Below, piece after piece: positions 18,212 through 28,270 of a stretch of DNA of 64,000 bases. The notes under the pieces are model-generated. The model had not been told where the DNA came from, made no database searches, and was given only the letters and a program-made list of their open reading frames with translations. Numbering within the stretch: position 1 is the first letter of the stretch; the number at the start of each line of letters is the position of its first letter. The translations under genes were made by a program, and so were the position numbers. The stretch spans positions 62,001 to 126,000 of the forward strand of contig JANQKR010000048.1 of the NCBI GenBank assembly GCA_028281025.1, in the 5' to 3' direction. Origin of the DNA: Croceivirga sp. Its GTDB lineage: Bacteria; Bacteroidota; Bacteroidia; Flavobacteriales; Flavobacteriaceae.

Positions 18212-19582
18212 TTACTTACCGATGCAGAAATTCGAAAAGATATTCCCCAACAGATCATCGGTAGTGACGCTCCCCGTAATTTCACCCAAATGGAACAGGG
18301 CTTCCCGAATATCAATCGCCATAAGATCACTGGCCAATCCCTCAGCAAGGGCCTCTTTAACTTTTTGAATCGCTTCCAGGGCTTTCAATAGCGCATCGTA
18401 GTGCCTGGAATTGGAGATGATGGTGTCGTTTTTGCCCAATTCCCCCGTATTGGTCAGTTGCAGGAGCATATCTTTTAAGTCGTCGATGCCATTACCAAAC
18501 TTGGCGGAAATCAAGGACAGATTGGTATGGTTTGCCTTGAGGAAGTTGAGTTGGGATTCCGTGGCCCCATCAATTTTATTGGCAATGACCAAGATTTTTT
18601 TATCCGGATATTTTTCTTGAAGATTCTTTATTTCTTGCTGTCTATCACTCATGACATCAATGAGATAGAACACCAAAGCGGCCTGCTCCATTTTTTCGTA
18701 GGCGCGCTCGATTCCTATTTTTTCAACATGGTCCTGGGTATCCCTAATTCCGGCGGTATCAATAAACCTAAAAGTAACTCCCCCAATGGCAATTTGATCT
18801 TCAACCGTATCCCGCGTTGTTCCGGCGATAGCGCTTACGATGGCCCTTTCCTCATTTAAGAGTGCATTCAATAAGGTGGATTTGCCCACATTGGGTTCGC
18901 CCACAATGGCCACGGGGATTCCATTTTTGATAACATTGCCCAGGGCAAAGGAATCGATCAGTCGCTCCAGGACATTGACAATACGGGTCAACAATTCATT
19001 GAACTGGCTTCTATCCGCAAATTCCACATCTTCCTGTGAAAAATCCAGTTCCAATTCAATGAGCGATGCAAAATTTAATAGTTCCTCACGTAGGTGTTGG
19101 ATTTCATTGCTAAAACCACCACGCATTTGTTGTATGGCAATTTGGTGGGAGGCTTCGCTATCACTTGCAATTAAATCGGCTACTGCTTCTGCCTGACTCA
19201 AATCCATTTTTCCGTTCAGAAAGGCACGGAGCGTGAATTCCCCGGGAGTTGCCATTCTACAACCACTTTTTAAGAACAGCTGAATCAATTTTTGTTGGAT
19301 ATAGGGCGAACCATGGCATGATATTTCCGCTACATTTTCACCAGTGTAGGAATTGGGCCCCTTAAAAAGGGATACCAACACTTGATCGATAACCGTGTCA
19401 TTTTCCACAATATGGCCCAAGTGTACGGTATGGCTTTTTTGGGCTTCCAAACTTTTTTTACCGACGGCCTGAAACTTGTTTGAAACCATTTCAATGGCGT
19501 TTGGACCGGATATGCGAATTACGGCAATTGCCCCAATACCTGAGGCTGTTGCCAATGCGATAATGTTATCTTCCTGGAACAT
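18212..19582 (-). CDS. mnmE: tRNA uridine-5-carboxymethylaminomethyl modification GTPase MnmE
   Basis: 456 residues, full length. It works with MnmG to modify the wobble uridine of several tRNAs. The N-terminal dimerisation/formyl-THF domain (ALATASGIGAIAVIRISG), the G domain with EPNVGKSTLLNALL, GTTRDT, DTAG and NKID, and the conserved CIGK end (Cys453) are all present. It stands alone on the minus strand, convergent with the aldehyde dehydrogenase gene. A decayed copy of its last codons lies 11 kb away at 6806-6917. Confidence 0.97.
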   Translation of the reverse strand: MFQEDNIIALATASGIGAIAVIRISGPNAIEMVSNKFQAVGKKSLEAQKSHTVHLGHIVENDTVIDQVLVSLFKGPNSYTGENVAEISCHGSPYIQQKLIQLFLKSGCRMATPGEFTLRAFLNGKMDLSQAEAVADLIASDSEASHQIAIQQMRGGFSNEIQHLREELLNFASLIELELDFSQEDVEFADRSQFNELLTRIVNVLERLIDSFALGNVIKNGIPVAIVGEPNVGKSTLLNALLNEERAIVSAIAGTTRDTVEDQIAIGGVTFRFIDTAGIRDTQDHVEKIGIERAYEKMEQAALVFYLIDVMSDRQQEIKNLQEKYPDKKILVIANKIDGATESQLNFLKANHTNLSLISAKFGNGIDDLKDMLLQLTNTGELGKNDTIISNSRHYDALLKALEAIQKVKEALAEGLASDLMAIDIREALFHLGEITGSVTTDDLLGNIFSNFCIGK

Positions 19583-19811
19583 GGCTGCAAAATTACAAAT
19601 TAGCCGATCCGCTATGGCATTTGCCTAAAAAATGCCTGTAGCTAGGTGCATCAATGGAATAAGAATGGAGTTGGTGATTTTGGATTTACTCTCCCCATTA
19701 CAAGTTATTTGCAATGCTTAATGCAGTGGTTTGTGAAAATGACGGGTGCAGCTACAATAAGTAATGAAATGGTTTTGATCGATCTTTATCCCTCCCTTAA
19801 TTTGATACAAT

Positions 19812-19841
19812 AAAAAAGGCCAGATTATCCTGGCCTTTTTT
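19812..19841. terminator. bidirectional rho-independent terminator
   Basis: AAAAAAGGCCAG and CTGGCCTTTTTT (allowing a short AT loop) form a strong stem flanked by A and T runs, so it can act in both directions. It lies 25 bases downstream of the minus-strand lipoprotein gene stop at 19866. The rest of the 283-base gap to mnmE shows nothing else. Confidence 0.75.
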
Positions 19842-19865
19842 CTTAAAACGATAAGTGTGAATGTT

Positions 19866-20777
19866 TTAATGATATGCTGGACAACAGTGTAATCTAAAGT
19901 TAAAATCCATAACCCAAAGATGTTCACCTGTGTGCCTATCAGTTATCCATCCCCAATCACTGAACCCATTCTCTCCAATGTTTGAATCCCAGGCTGCACC
20001 GTTGGGACCTAATTGACCTCTTAAGTTCTCACCACGTGGTTCTAGGCCAAAACAACCTTTACCAATACAGTCATCCCCCCAAGAATATAACCAGCTCTTT
20101 TTTGAATCCATTTCATAGTAGTGAAGATCTGCTGGATTCGTAACTTGAGCAGCGCAACCTGGCTCCTTTTTGAATACACCACCATTGGCAGTGAATTCTT
20201 CATAAGTCTGTTTGTCTTTGAACCAAACATTGACATAAACCTTACAATTTCCTTCATTCATGGTAGTAATACCTCGAACCAAAGCAGTACCATTGCTGAA
20301 GGTTGCAAAAATTAGCCTGTGATATTTTTTAGAAGAAAAAAAGGTGGTTGGATTATCAAAGTCATTCGCCTTTTCTGGCCACCACATGTTGGAAGTGGGT
20401 TTCCTATCTTGTGCAGGACATCTATCAGCGTCTTTAACCAGACACAACGAAGTTATTCTGGGACGATGACGATATCTTCCCTTGCTGCTGGATACATCTT
20501 CCGAAATTATAGTAGCGTTCTGAAAATCCAAAGCTTCTAAATTAAGGCTTTCAATTTCACTAATATTCAAACCTTCAACTTCTTCAAAAAATTGACTCTG
20601 GATTTGTTCAAATTCCTCGACTTGAAGCTCTTCTTGAGTCGATGCATTTCCTTGTTCAGGAATGAGTTCGGTTTCTTCGGAGGATTCAATGGTTGGATCC
20701 ACCGATGGGATTTCTTCATTTTCGCAACTGTATAGGGCAAAAATCAAAGCGGCAGTTAAAACACTAAATTTTTTCAT
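19866..20777 (-). CDS. lipoprotein of unknown function with paired cysteines
   Basis: 303 residues. Signal peptide with lipobox ending in Cys18 (IFALYSC), followed by a Glu-rich linker (about 20-90) that probably reaches out from the membrane. The C-terminal about 200 residues contain many Trp and six to eight Cys (for example DRCP, GNCK, GCAA, DDCIGKGCFG, HCCP), suggesting a disulfide-bonded extracytoplasmic domain. I do not recognise the family. It is monocistronic, with a terminator behind it. Confidence 0.6.
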   Translation of the reverse strand: MKKFSVLTAALIFALYSCENEEIPSVDPTIESSEETELIPEQGNASTQEELQVEEFEQIQSQFFEEVEGLNISEIESLNLEALDFQNATIISEDVSSSKGRYRHRPRITSLCLVKDADRCPAQDRKPTSNMWWPEKANDFDNPTTFFSSKKYHRLIFATFSNGTALVRGITTMNEGNCKVYVNVWFKDKQTYEEFTANGGVFKKEPGCAAQVTNPADLHYYEMDSKKSWLYSWGDDCIGKGCFGLEPRGENLRGQLGPNGAAWDSNIGENGFSDWGWITDRHTGEHLWVMDFNFRLHCCPAYH

Positions 20778-21048
20778 AATTCTATTGGTTTAGATTGCAC
20801 AACATTATTACAGAAAACAGACTAAAAAGAATATAATAGATGAAAAGCATTTTTATTGGACAGCTAACCTGATGGATCGAATGGTTTTTAGTAAATACCG
20901 AATAATCTTACAATAATTTGATATGCAGTCTATTACAGTGATTTAACCAAAAACGTATATCATTTTTTGTTCTGGTCTTCCGAGAATAATTTGAAGGTGT
21001 AACATTTGCTTAAAAATGACTACATATAAGTACATCAATCATAATAAA

Positions 21049-21408
21049 ATGGAATTAGTCAATACTACGGTTTTACGAAAAGACAACAGGCTGCTGGCCA
21101 TTACGCACTTGTCACAGCTTTTGCATTATGTTACGGGTTTTGGAGGTTTTTTGGTCCCACTCATTATTTGGTTGACCTCCCGGAAAAGTGTGGAAGGCAT
21201 GGATGCACATGGAAAATCCATTATTAACCTGCAATTAAGCCTTCTGCTCTATATTATCCTGAGTATTCCGGCAATCCTCCTTTTGGGATTGGGACTACTA
21301 ACGTTATTGGGAGTGGGGATACTGGGTTTTGTCTTGCCCATTGCAAATGCGGTGAAGGCCGCCAATGGGGAGCCACCATCCTATTTTTTGACCATTAAGT
21401 TTTTATAA
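21049..21408 (+). CDS. DUF4870 (Tic20-like) small membrane protein
   Basis: 119 residues from ATG 21049 (an in-frame ATG at 21016 adds 11 residues). The pattern is that of DUF4870: LLAITHLSQLLHYVTGFGGF with a first membrane segment, LIIWLTSRKSVEGMDAHGK loop, then two further hydrophobic segments (LLLYIILSIPAILLLGLGLL and a following one), ending PPSYFLTIKFL. Function is unknown. It converges on dnaN with a shared terminator between them. Confidence 0.8.
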   Translation: MELVNTTVLRKDNRLLAITHLSQLLHYVTGFGGFLVPLIIWLTSRKSVEGMDAHGKSIINLQLSLLLYIILSIPAILLLGLGLLTLLGVGILGFVLPIANAVKAANGEPPSYFLTIKFL

Positions 21409-21412
21409 GAAG

Positions 21413-21440
21413 AAAAGTCAAGGTATTCCCTTGACTTTTT
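21413..21440. terminator. bidirectional rho-independent terminator
   Basis: AAAAGTCAAGG pairs with CCTTGACTTTTT over a short loop. It sits between the convergent DUF4870 gene (stop 21408) and dnaN (stop 21465) and can serve both. Confidence 0.8.
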
Positions 21441-21464
21441 GCCATTTAATCTTTTAAACTTTAA

Positions 21465-22583
21465 TTAGTTGTTGAGCATTACGGGCATCACCAGCATGGT
21501 GACCTGTTCCCCTTCGTCCAAACCATCCGAGGGGGTTAGGATTCCCGCCCTGTTGGGGAGGCTCATTTCCAAGGCAACATCCTCAGAGGATAAGTTGTTC
21601 AGCATCTCCACCAAAAATCGGGAATTGAACCCTATCTGCATATCATCGCCCTGGTAGGAACAGCTTAGCCGCTCTTCCGCCTTATTGCTGTAATCCACAT
21701 CCTCGGCGGAAATATTGAGTTCGGCACCTGCAATCTTTAAGCGAATTTGGTGCGTTGTTTTGTTGGAAAAGATGGAAACCCTTCTTACCGAACTCAGAAA
21801 TTGATTTCTGGATATCGAAAGTTTGTTGGGATTCTCCTTGGGAATCACGGCTTCATAATTGGGATACTTTCCATCGATTAACCGACAGATCAATTCGGTT
21901 TCATCAAAAGTGAACTTGGCGTTACTTTCGTTATACTCTATTTTAACATCGGACTCGGAACCCGCCAATATCCCTTTTAAGAGGTTAAGGGGTTTCTTGG
22001 GCATAATAAATTCCGCTACTTCGGAAGCACTGATATCCGTACGTGCATATTTGACCAGTTTATGGGCATCCGTGGAAACAAAGGTTAGGCTCTCCGGTGA
22101 AAACTGGAAGAATACCCCGCTCATAACGGGTCGCAAGTCGTCATTTCCAGCGGCAAAAATGGTTTTCGATATGGCAGTGGCCAGAATATCACCTAAAACG
22201 GTCGTAGTACTGGGATTGGTCAATTCCACCGCCTTTGGAAATTCATTTCCATCGGCATAGGCAAGGGCATATTTACCGTGATTGGAACTTATTTCAACAG
22301 TATTGTTATCCGCCACCACAAAAGTCAAGGGCTGTTCCGGAAACGTCTTTAAGGTATCCAACAATAATCGGGCAGGTACGGCAATGAGCCCCTCGGATTC
22401 GGAATCTACCTCTAGAACGGAATTCATGGTGGTCTCCAGGTCGGAAGCCGATACAATGAGTTTGGTTTGCCTTAAATCGAACAAAAAGTTATCCAGGATG
22501 GGAAGGGTATTGCTCGAGTTGATTACGCCCCCCAAAACCTGTAATTGCTTGAGTAAATAGGAGCTGGATACAATAAATTTCAT
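21465..22583 (-). CDS. dnaN: DNA polymerase III sliding clamp, beta subunit
   Basis: 372 residues from ATG at 22583; the codon before it is TTG and would give an extra Met. The start MKFIVSSSYLLKQLQVLGGVI, in which IxSSNTLPILDNFLF follows, is typical of Bacteroidota clamps, and three clamp domains are covered over the whole length, ending MPVMLNN. The protein forms a ring dimer that tethers the replicative polymerase. It is downstream of gldG in the same direction; a TAnnTTTG-type -7 box (22649-22656, minus strand) may give it its own promoter. Confidence 0.97.
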   Translation of the reverse strand: MKFIVSSSYLLKQLQVLGGVINSSNTLPILDNFLFDLRQTKLIVSASDLETTMNSVLEVDSESEGLIAVPARLLLDTLKTFPEQPLTFVVADNNTVEISSNHGKYALAYADGNEFPKAVELTNPSTTTVLGDILATAISKTIFAAGNDDLRPVMSGVFFQFSPESLTFVSTDAHKLVKYARTDISASEVAEFIMPKKPLNLLKGILAGSESDVKIEYNESNAKFTFDETELICRLIDGKYPNYEAVIPKENPNKLSISRNQFLSSVRRVSIFSNKTTHQIRLKIAGAELNISAEDVDYSNKAEERLSCSYQGDDMQIGFNSRFLVEMLNNLSSEDVALEMSLPNRAGILTPSDGLDEGEQVTMLVMPVMLNN

Positions 22584-22695
22584 CAATAGTATTTTCTAGG
22601 TAAATGTATGCTTGATCCGCATGGCCAAAAACCGCTAGCGGGTAAAGACAAATATATTTTAAAACTGCTGGCTTAGGAAACTTAGTTATCAACAC

Positions 22696-24357
22696 TTAAG
22701 CCGCAAATCTTCGCTTTCTGAGGTAGTTTTGGACCAGACCTCCCAAAACCACCAAAAGTATTGGTATTCCAATAGTTAGGAGTTGCCATTTGGTTTTGGC
22801 CTCCACCACTTTTTCCGCATCCAATAACGGAATCGCCACATTTTTGTTTCTGATGTTTATAAATCCATCATCGTCCAGTAAATAATTGACACAATTGACC
22901 AGAAATTCCTTGTTTCCATAGAAGCTGTTGGTCCATTTATCATACCCCAGTTCCAAGGGTCTACCTTGCTGCAATTGGTTCTTAACGATATCCCCGTCCG
23001 CAATAACGATCATTTTATTGGAATCCCCATTTTCAATGGGATCTTTTAATGTAAGGGGTTTGACCCGATTCACATAAGCCGACCTGAATTTCCCTTCCAA
23101 AAGTACCGCCACCGGAAAACCGGGATTTGGAGGGTAGGCTTCCTTGTCCAAGGGGGAATTGAGTCGATCAAAACCAATTTGTTGCGGCACACCTTCCACT
23201 TTGGATAGGGGAGAGGATTGCAAAAGAACGGTTTTGGTATTGGCATTTACCAAAGTGTCAATGGAATTGGCAAATTGCAATCGAACCGCTTCCATGTTAT
23301 TGGTAATGGGGTGGTTGTCCTTGGAAAAAATCATGGGATGGAAAACCCAGGGTAGGGGATTGTACTGTGAGTCGTTGGCCTCACCATTGGCCAGCACAAT
23401 GGGTGTGTTGTAAAGATCGTTGACCAAAACAGGATTGATCCGTAGCCCGAGTTTAAAGAAAAAATCGTCCAGGTTCAAATCCCTGCGCACGGCTACATTA
23501 CTTCCCCTTTCATTGAACAGGCTATCCAGTTCCATGGCCACCTGGTCAACAAGCCAAAGGGACTTTCCCCCTTTCACGATGTACTGGTCCAAAACATATT
23601 TTTCATCTTCCGAAAAGGCTTCGGTCGGTTTTGCGATCAAAGCCAGATCAAACCCCAAAAGCTGCTCCAATACCCTTTCCGGACGGTTTTTGGTGGAATC
23701 CAGGGTAATGGCCCCAATATTGTAATACTCCTTAAGGCCCGTTAAAAAATCGGCTATGTATCGATCTTCAAGTTCCCCGTTCCCTTTTAATACGGCAATT
23801 TTCTTCTTTTGGGTAAGTCCTATTTTTTTAAAGGCATCGGCAAATGCATATTCCAGGTTTTGAACCGAATTGTTGATCCTGTCCTCGGAAGAAGCGCCCA
23901 ATTTGTTCTTGAGCAGCGAAACTTTTACGGTTTTGTTCTTATAGTTGACCATGGCCCAGGGAAAAACCAGTTCCTGGGTCATTTTCCCCCCTTCCTCAAT
24001 GGTCACACTTGCCGGTTTCAGTCCAAGCCGTTGAAGATCACCTATCGTCCGTTCCCTTGTTGAAGGGTCCTCCAAAGGATCTGCCAAGTTGTAAACAATG
24101 TTCTTGTTGCTTGATTGAAACTGTTCCAGGAGCAGCACGGTTTCATTCTGCAAACGGGCAAATTCCCCGGGCAGGCTTCCCTCCAGAAGGATGTCCACCA
24201 CAACGGGGGAATCAAATTGTGAAGTGGACTCCAGAGCCGCTTTTGATAAGGTAAAACGTTTGTCCTCAGTGAGGTCAAAACGTTGATAGGCATAGTTTGA
24301 AATCACATTGATCACGATAACGATCAGCAACCCACCAATAATACTTGTTCCTTTCAT
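22696..24357 (-). CDS. gldG: gliding motility ABC transporter component GldG
   Basis: 553 residues: one N-terminal membrane segment (about 5-24), a long extracytoplasmic ABC-type_uncharacterised-like domain (ALLKxx, FAKPTEAFSEDEKYVLDQYIVKGG-type core, in pieces), and a C-terminal membrane anchor (about 522-543) ending in KRRFAA. Together with GldF, directly upstream and overlapping by 4 bases, it matches the GldFG pair required for gliding in Flavobacterium johnsoniae. The ATPase GldA is not in the window, as is usual for this group. The transported substrate is not established. Confidence 0.92.
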   Translation of the reverse strand: MKGTSIIGGLLIVIVINVISNYAYQRFDLTEDKRFTLSKAALESTSQFDSPVVVDILLEGSLPGEFARLQNETVLLLEQFQSSNKNIVYNLADPLEDPSTRERTIGDLQRLGLKPASVTIEEGGKMTQELVFPWAMVNYKNKTVKVSLLKNKLGASSEDRINNSVQNLEYAFADAFKKIGLTQKKKIAVLKGNGELEDRYIADFLTGLKEYYNIGAITLDSTKNRPERVLEQLLGFDLALIAKPTEAFSEDEKYVLDQYIVKGGKSLWLVDQVAMELDSLFNERGSNVAVRRDLNLDDFFFKLGLRINPVLVNDLYNTPIVLANGEANDSQYNPLPWVFHPMIFSKDNHPITNNMEAVRLQFANSIDTLVNANTKTVLLQSSPLSKVEGVPQQIGFDRLNSPLDKEAYPPNPGFPVAVLLEGKFRSAYVNRVKPLTLKDPIENGDSNKMIVIADGDIVKNQLQQGRPLELGYDKWTNSFYGNKEFLVNCVNYLLDDDGFINIRNKNVAIPLLDAEKVVEAKTKWQLLTIGIPILLVVLGGLVQNYLRKRRFAA

Positions 24358-25094
24358 GAGTTGAGTGCGCTTGTTTTTTTTAATCGTACAATGGCCAAAA
24401 AGACAAAAAAGGCGGTTACGCTTAGGAAGTAAAAAAGATTCCGTGTATCCAAAACCCCTTTGGCGATATCCTCAAAGTGGGCCTTGGCCCCAATTTTTTT
24501 GATCAGTTCCTGGGTCGTTCCATTTGAAGTCAATGTGGAAGCAGCTTCAGGACCATAAAAGACCAAAAAACAAAGTGCGGCCCCCAATACAAAGGCGAAT
24601 ATCTGGTTCTCGGACAAGGACGAAGAGAAAACGCCCATACTGCAATACAGTGCCATTAGAAACAAAACCCCAAAATAGGAACCTATAACCACGCCCATAT
24701 CGTAATTCCCTTCGGTAATGCCCAAATCGGAGACGGCAAACACATAAATGAAGGTGGGAAGCAGGGCTATGGCACCCACGCTCAATGCCCCAAAAAATTT
24801 CCCCAATACAATTTTGGTTTTGGTGAGGGGCTTGATCAACAGTAGTTCCAATGTTCCCAGTTTCCTTTCCTCAGAGAAACTGCGCATGGTTATGGCGGGA
24901 ATCAAAAAAAGGAACACCCATGGGACGAGCAGGAAAAAATGGCCCAAATCCGCGAAACCGTAATCAAAAATGTTAAAACCTCCCCTAAAGACCCAAAGGA
25001 ACAGTCCATTAAGGGTAAGGAACAGCAGGAGGATCAAATAACCGATGGGTGAGTTGAAAAAGGAATGAAGCTCTTTTTTAAGAATGGCCAACAT
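24354..25094 (-). CDS. gldF: gliding motility ABC transporter permease GldF
   Basis: 246 residues with about six membrane segments and the ABC-2 type permease pattern (LKKELHSFFNSPIGYLI at the N-terminus, SFSEERKLGTLELLLIKPL in the coupling region). It overlaps gldG by 4 bases (ATGA), indicating translational coupling, and forms the membrane channel of the GldF-GldG transporter. It begins 6 bases after the monooxygenase-like gene, which runs in the same direction, so the three to four genes from 26228 down to 22696 are probably co-transcribed. Confidence 0.92.
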   Translation of the reverse strand: MLAILKKELHSFFNSPIGYLILLLFLTLNGLFLWVFRGGFNIFDYGFADLGHFFLLVPWVFLFLIPAITMRSFSEERKLGTLELLLIKPLTKTKIVLGKFFGALSVGAIALLPTFIYVFAVSDLGITEGNYDMGVVIGSYFGVLFLMALYCSMGVFSSSLSENQIFAFVLGAALCFLVFYGPEAASTLTSNGTTQELIKKIGAKAHFEDIAKGVLDTRNLFYFLSVTAFFVFLAIVRLKKTSALNS

Positions 25095-25100
25095 ATTTTT

Positions 25101-25397
25101 CTACGCTAAAGAAGCCAATTGGGTAACACTCCATGCTTCCGGTTTGTCCTGAAATAGTTTTTTGGTCCGGCCCCAGACCGTTTTGAAGAAATCTGACTGT
25201 CGATACGAATCCAGATAGCGTTCGTCTTCCCACTTGCTATAGGTAAAGAAAGTGGTCGGATTCTCCAAATCCCGATATAACTCCAGATGCATGCACCCCT
25301 CAAAACTTCGTATTTTTTCTTTGGTCTCCTCGAAAAGGAGCTCAAAACTAGAAATATTTTCCGCTTTAAAGGACAATTTTACGATTCTAATCAGCAT
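25101..25397 (-). CDS. antibiotic biosynthesis monooxygenase (ABM)-family protein
   Basis: 98 residues with the ferredoxin-like ABM fold pattern: a strand (IRIVKLSFKAENISSF), FLFEETKEKIRSFEGC helix with the conserved EGCxHLELYRDLENP, then TYSKWEDERYLDSYRQSDFF. Small ABM proteins include quinone monooxygenases and heme-related enzymes; this one cannot be assigned further. It lies directly before gldF and directly after the SAM hydrolase gene without a gap. Confidence 0.8.
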   Translation of the reverse strand: MLIRIVKLSFKAENISSFELLFEETKEKIRSFEGCMHLELYRDLENPTTFFTYSKWEDERYLDSYRQSDFFKTVWGRTKKLFQDKPEAWSVTQLASLA

Positions 25398-26228
25398 TCA
25401 AAAGAAATTAATGGTTATGATATCTTGCTGGTTAAGGCCAATTAGGGAAGAAGCTCCCCCTACGGTTTTGAGGTCACTTTTAAAAATGGCCAGTTCCAGG
25501 TGACCTGCAGCATTAAAGAGCGCCAAAAAATCACTGGGTCCCTTCCTTTGGTTTTTTGGAAGTTCAAAATCTATAAGCCCGTTGTAGCTATTGAATATGG
25601 CCTTGAGTTTATGTCTTCGGGCAATCAATTCAAAGGAACGGCCATTGCGATAGGCTTCAAAAAGACTTTTGGTAATATTGGTCACTACATTTCCGTAGTG
25701 GTCAATGTAAATAACATTCCCGGTAATGGTTTTTCCATTGTTTGAGGGTCTGGGTTCAACTACTTTAGTGTCCTTTAATTGCCCGAAAGGTTTACTCACC
25801 ACTTCCTCCTTACCGCCCCTGGCCAAATGACAAGCTACTTGGGTAAATACCTCCAATTCGGGAAAAGAATTTCGCTTGGTACTTGGTAGGCTGATCCTAT
25901 TTATTTTTTCCGGTTTTTTGCCAGAGGCCATAATGGAGAGGACACCATTGTTCGCACCAATGAAGTAATGACCGTCCATTAGGACCAAAATATGTTCATT
26001 TTCCGGGGATTCCTCGGATTCCAGGCCAATGATATGGATCGTTCCCTTTGGAAATTCGGGATAGGAACATTTCAATAGGTAAGCACATTCGTGAATGTCA
26101 AAAGGGGAAACCTGATGTGAAATATCAACAATTTGGGTAGTGGGCACCTGGGATAGAATTCTGCCTTTAATTGCTGCCACAAAATGGTCTTTTGTTCCAA
26201 AATCAGTGGTTAGGGTAATAATGGCCAT
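25398..26228 (-). CDS. SAM hydrolase / SAM hydroxide adenosyltransferase family (DUF62)
   Basis: 276 residues, full length for the family. Motifs: TLTTDFGTKDHFVAAIKG at the N-terminus, DISHQVSPFDIHECAYLL, and C-terminal YIDHYGNVVTNI plus a LIGLNQQDIIT end. Family members cleave S-adenosylmethionine to adenosine and methionine using water. It is first of the minus-strand unit that ends with gldG, and divergent from phoH. Physiological purpose of the family is not settled. Confidence 0.9.
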   Translation of the reverse strand: MAIITLTTDFGTKDHFVAAIKGRILSQVPTTQIVDISHQVSPFDIHECAYLLKCSYPEFPKGTIHIIGLESEESPENEHILVLMDGHYFIGANNGVLSIMASGKKPEKINRISLPSTKRNSFPELEVFTQVACHLARGGKEEVVSKPFGQLKDTKVVEPRPSNNGKTITGNVIYIDHYGNVVTNITKSLFEAYRNGRSFELIARRHKLKAIFNSYNGLIDFELPKNQRKGPSDFLALFNAAGHLELAIFKSDLKTVGGASSLIGLNQQDIITINFF

Positions 26229-26249
26229 AAAGGATTGTTGAAAGAATTC

Positions 26250-26281
26250 TTGATGCTAAAAATGATTTTTGGTTAAGTTTG
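26250..26281 (+). promoter_or_regulatory. Bacteroidota-type promoter for phoH-purC
   Basis: TTG at 26250-26252 and TAAGTTTG at 26274-26281 match the -33 and -7 consensus (TTG, TAnnTTTG) of Bacteroidota sigma-70 promoters with a 21-base spacer. It precedes the phoH start by 68 bases. Confidence 0.5.
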
Positions 26282-26349
26282 TCGGTAAATTTACGTAAAA
26301 GGAAAACAGGATTTCTTCCTAACCCCACTAACTTCTAATTATTGATTTT

Positions 26350-27309
26350 TTGAACGAACTTATAATTGAACTCACGGAGATAAGCCCAAGGGATTTTTTT
26401 GGCCTTCAGAATGAGAATATAGAATTGCTCAAAAAATATTTTCCAAAACTGAAAATTGTCGCAAGGGGCAATAAGGTCAAAGTATATGGTGATGAGGAAA
26501 TGCTCGAGGAATTCGACCGTCGATTTGATATGATCACGGAACACTTTGCCAAGTACAACAAACTGGATGAGAACGCCATAGAACGATTGCTGACCAGTAA
26601 CAGCAAAGAAGATTATGAATCTTCGGCTTCAAGCGGGGAGGTGTTGGTGCATGGGGTCAACGGTAGGTTGATCAAGGCACAAACGGTGAACCAAAGAAGA
26701 TTGGTGGATGCCTGTTCCAAAAACGATATGGTCTTTGCCATTGGTCCTGCTGGGACCGGTAAGACCTACACTGGTGTTGCGCTGGCCGTAAAAGCGCTAA
26801 AAGAAAAGCAGGTCCGTAGAATAATTTTGACGAGGCCTGCAGTAGAGGCAGGGGAGAATTTGGGCTTTTTACCGGGGGATTTAAAGGAGAAGCTGGATCC
26901 CTACATGCAACCGCTTTACGATGCCCTTCGGGATATGATCGCCCCCGAAAAGTTGGAAAAGTACATTGAGGACGGTACCATCCAAATTGCGCCAATGGCC
27001 TTCATGCGGGGACGTACGTTGGACAATGCGTTTGTGATATTGGATGAAGCCCAAAACACCACCCATGCCCAAATGAAGATGTTTTTGACACGAATGGGCA
27101 AAAATGCCAAATTTTTGTTGACCGGTGACCCAGGACAGATCGATTTGCCCAGAAGGGTGATTTCCGGCCTAAAGGAAGCCCTGTTGATTCTGAAAAACAT
27201 AAAGGGAATAAGTATCATTCACTTGGATGATAAGGATGTTATTCGACATAAGTTGGTGAAAAAGGTCATTGATGCCTATCAGAACATTGAACACCAAAAC
27301 CAATTCTAG
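26350..27309 (+). CDS. phoH: PhoH-family ATPase
   Basis: 319 residues. The start is TTG at 26350, giving [10 protein letters not shown], the usual N-terminus of flavobacterial PhoH. A KH-like N-terminal region (about 1-90) is followed by the PhoH P-loop domain with Walker A GPAGTGKT (132-139) and Walker [12 protein letters not shown]. PhoH proteins are cytoplasmic ATPases with proposed RNA helicase/ribonuclease-linked roles. It is followed after 1 base by purC, so the two are co-transcribed. Confidence 0.93.
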   Translation: MNELIIELTEISPRDFFGLQNENIELLKKYFPKLKIVARGNKVKVYGDEEMLEEFDRRFDMITEHFAKYNKLDENAIERLLTSNSKEDYESSASSGEVLVHGVNGRLIKAQTVNQRRLVDACSKNDMVFAIGPAGTGKTYTGVALAVKALKEKQVRRIILTRPAVEAGENLGFLPGDLKEKLDPYMQPLYDALRDMIAPEKLEKYIEDGTIQIAPMAFMRGRTLDNAFVILDEAQNTTHAQMKMFLTRMGKNAKFLLTGDPGQIDLPRRVISGLKEALLILKNIKGISIIHLDDKDVIRHKLVKKVIDAYQNIEHQNQF

Positions 27310-27310
27310 C

Positions 27311-28270
27311 ATGGCCAATACACTAATGGGTACGGACTTCCATTTTCCAGGTCAAAAATCCGTTTATCGTGGAAAGGTCAGGGAGGTCTATCATTTTGAA
27401 AATGACATTTTGGTCATGATTGCTACGGATAGGTTATCCGCTTTTGATGTGGTCATGCCAAAGGGCATCCCTTACAAGGGACAGATCTTGAACCAAATTG
27501 CCACAAAGATGATGGAGGCCACACAGGATATCGTGCCCAATTGGTTAATGGCCACGCCCGATCCCAATGTGGCCGTTGGAAAGGCCTGTACCCCTTTTAA
27601 GGTGGAAATGGTGATCCGGGGATATCTTTCAGGCCATGCGGCGCGTGAGTATACGTTGGGCAAACGCCTACTCTGTGGGGTACCCATGCCCGATGGAATG
27701 ATGGAGAACGATCCATTTCCAGAACCCATTATAACCCCAGCCACCAAAGCCGAAAAAGGAGACCATGACGAAGATATTTCCAGGGATGACATTTTGGGCA
27801 GGGGTATTGTGTCCGAAGAGGACTATGGCGTTCTGGAGAAGTATACCAAGGCGTTGTTCCAAAGGGGGACCGAAATCGCCGCTGGGCGTGATTTGATTTT
27901 GGTGGACACCAAATACGAGTTTGGAAAAACCAAGGATGGGGAAATTGTATTGATCGATGAAATCCATACCCCGGATTCTTCGCGCTATTTTTATGCCCAG
28001 GAGTATCAGGAACGACAGGATAGGGGGGAGCCGCAAAAGCAGTTGTCCAAGGAATTTGTACGGCAATGGTTACTGTCCAACGGGTTTCAAGGCCTTGAGG
28101 GGCAGACCGTACCTGAAATGGGTAATGCCTACATCCAATCGGTTTCCGAACGTTATATTGAATTGTACGAGAATATTACCGGGGAAGCCTTTGAAAAGGC
28201 CGACATCTCAAATATCCATGAGCGAATCGCCTTGAACATTGCCACCTATTTGGGCCAACTATCCCCTTAA
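27311..28270 (+). CDS. purC: phosphoribosylaminoimidazole-succinocarboxamide synthase
   Basis: 319 residues from ATG 27311; a longer frame from 27269 would overlap phoH by 41 bases and is unlikely. The enzyme joins CAIR and aspartate in purine synthesis using ATP. Visible signatures: YRGKVREVY near the N-terminus, [17 protein letters not shown], and the family end with DTKYEFGK and [11 protein letters not shown]. The length fits the long (eukaryote-like) SAICAR synthetases common in Bacteroidota. Confidence 0.95.
   Translation: MANTLMGTDFHFPGQKSVYRGKVREVYHFENDILVMIATDRLSAFDVVMPKGIPYKGQILNQIATKMMEATQDIVPNWLMATPDPNVAVGKACTPFKVEMVIRGYLSGHAAREYTLGKRLLCGVPMPDGMMENDPFPEPIITPATKAEKGDHDEDISRDDILGRGIVSEEDYGVLEKYTKALFQRGTEIAAGRDLILVDTKYEFGKTKDGEIVLIDEIHTPDSSRYFYAQEYQERQDRGEPQKQLSKEFVRQWLLSNGFQGLEGQTVPEMGNAYIQSVSERYIELYENITGEAFEKADISNIHERIALNIATYLGQLSP

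Noticed and set aside
27269-27310. Longer purC start overlapping phoH
   Set aside because: ATG 27311 follows the phoH stop directly and gives the standard purC N-terminus.
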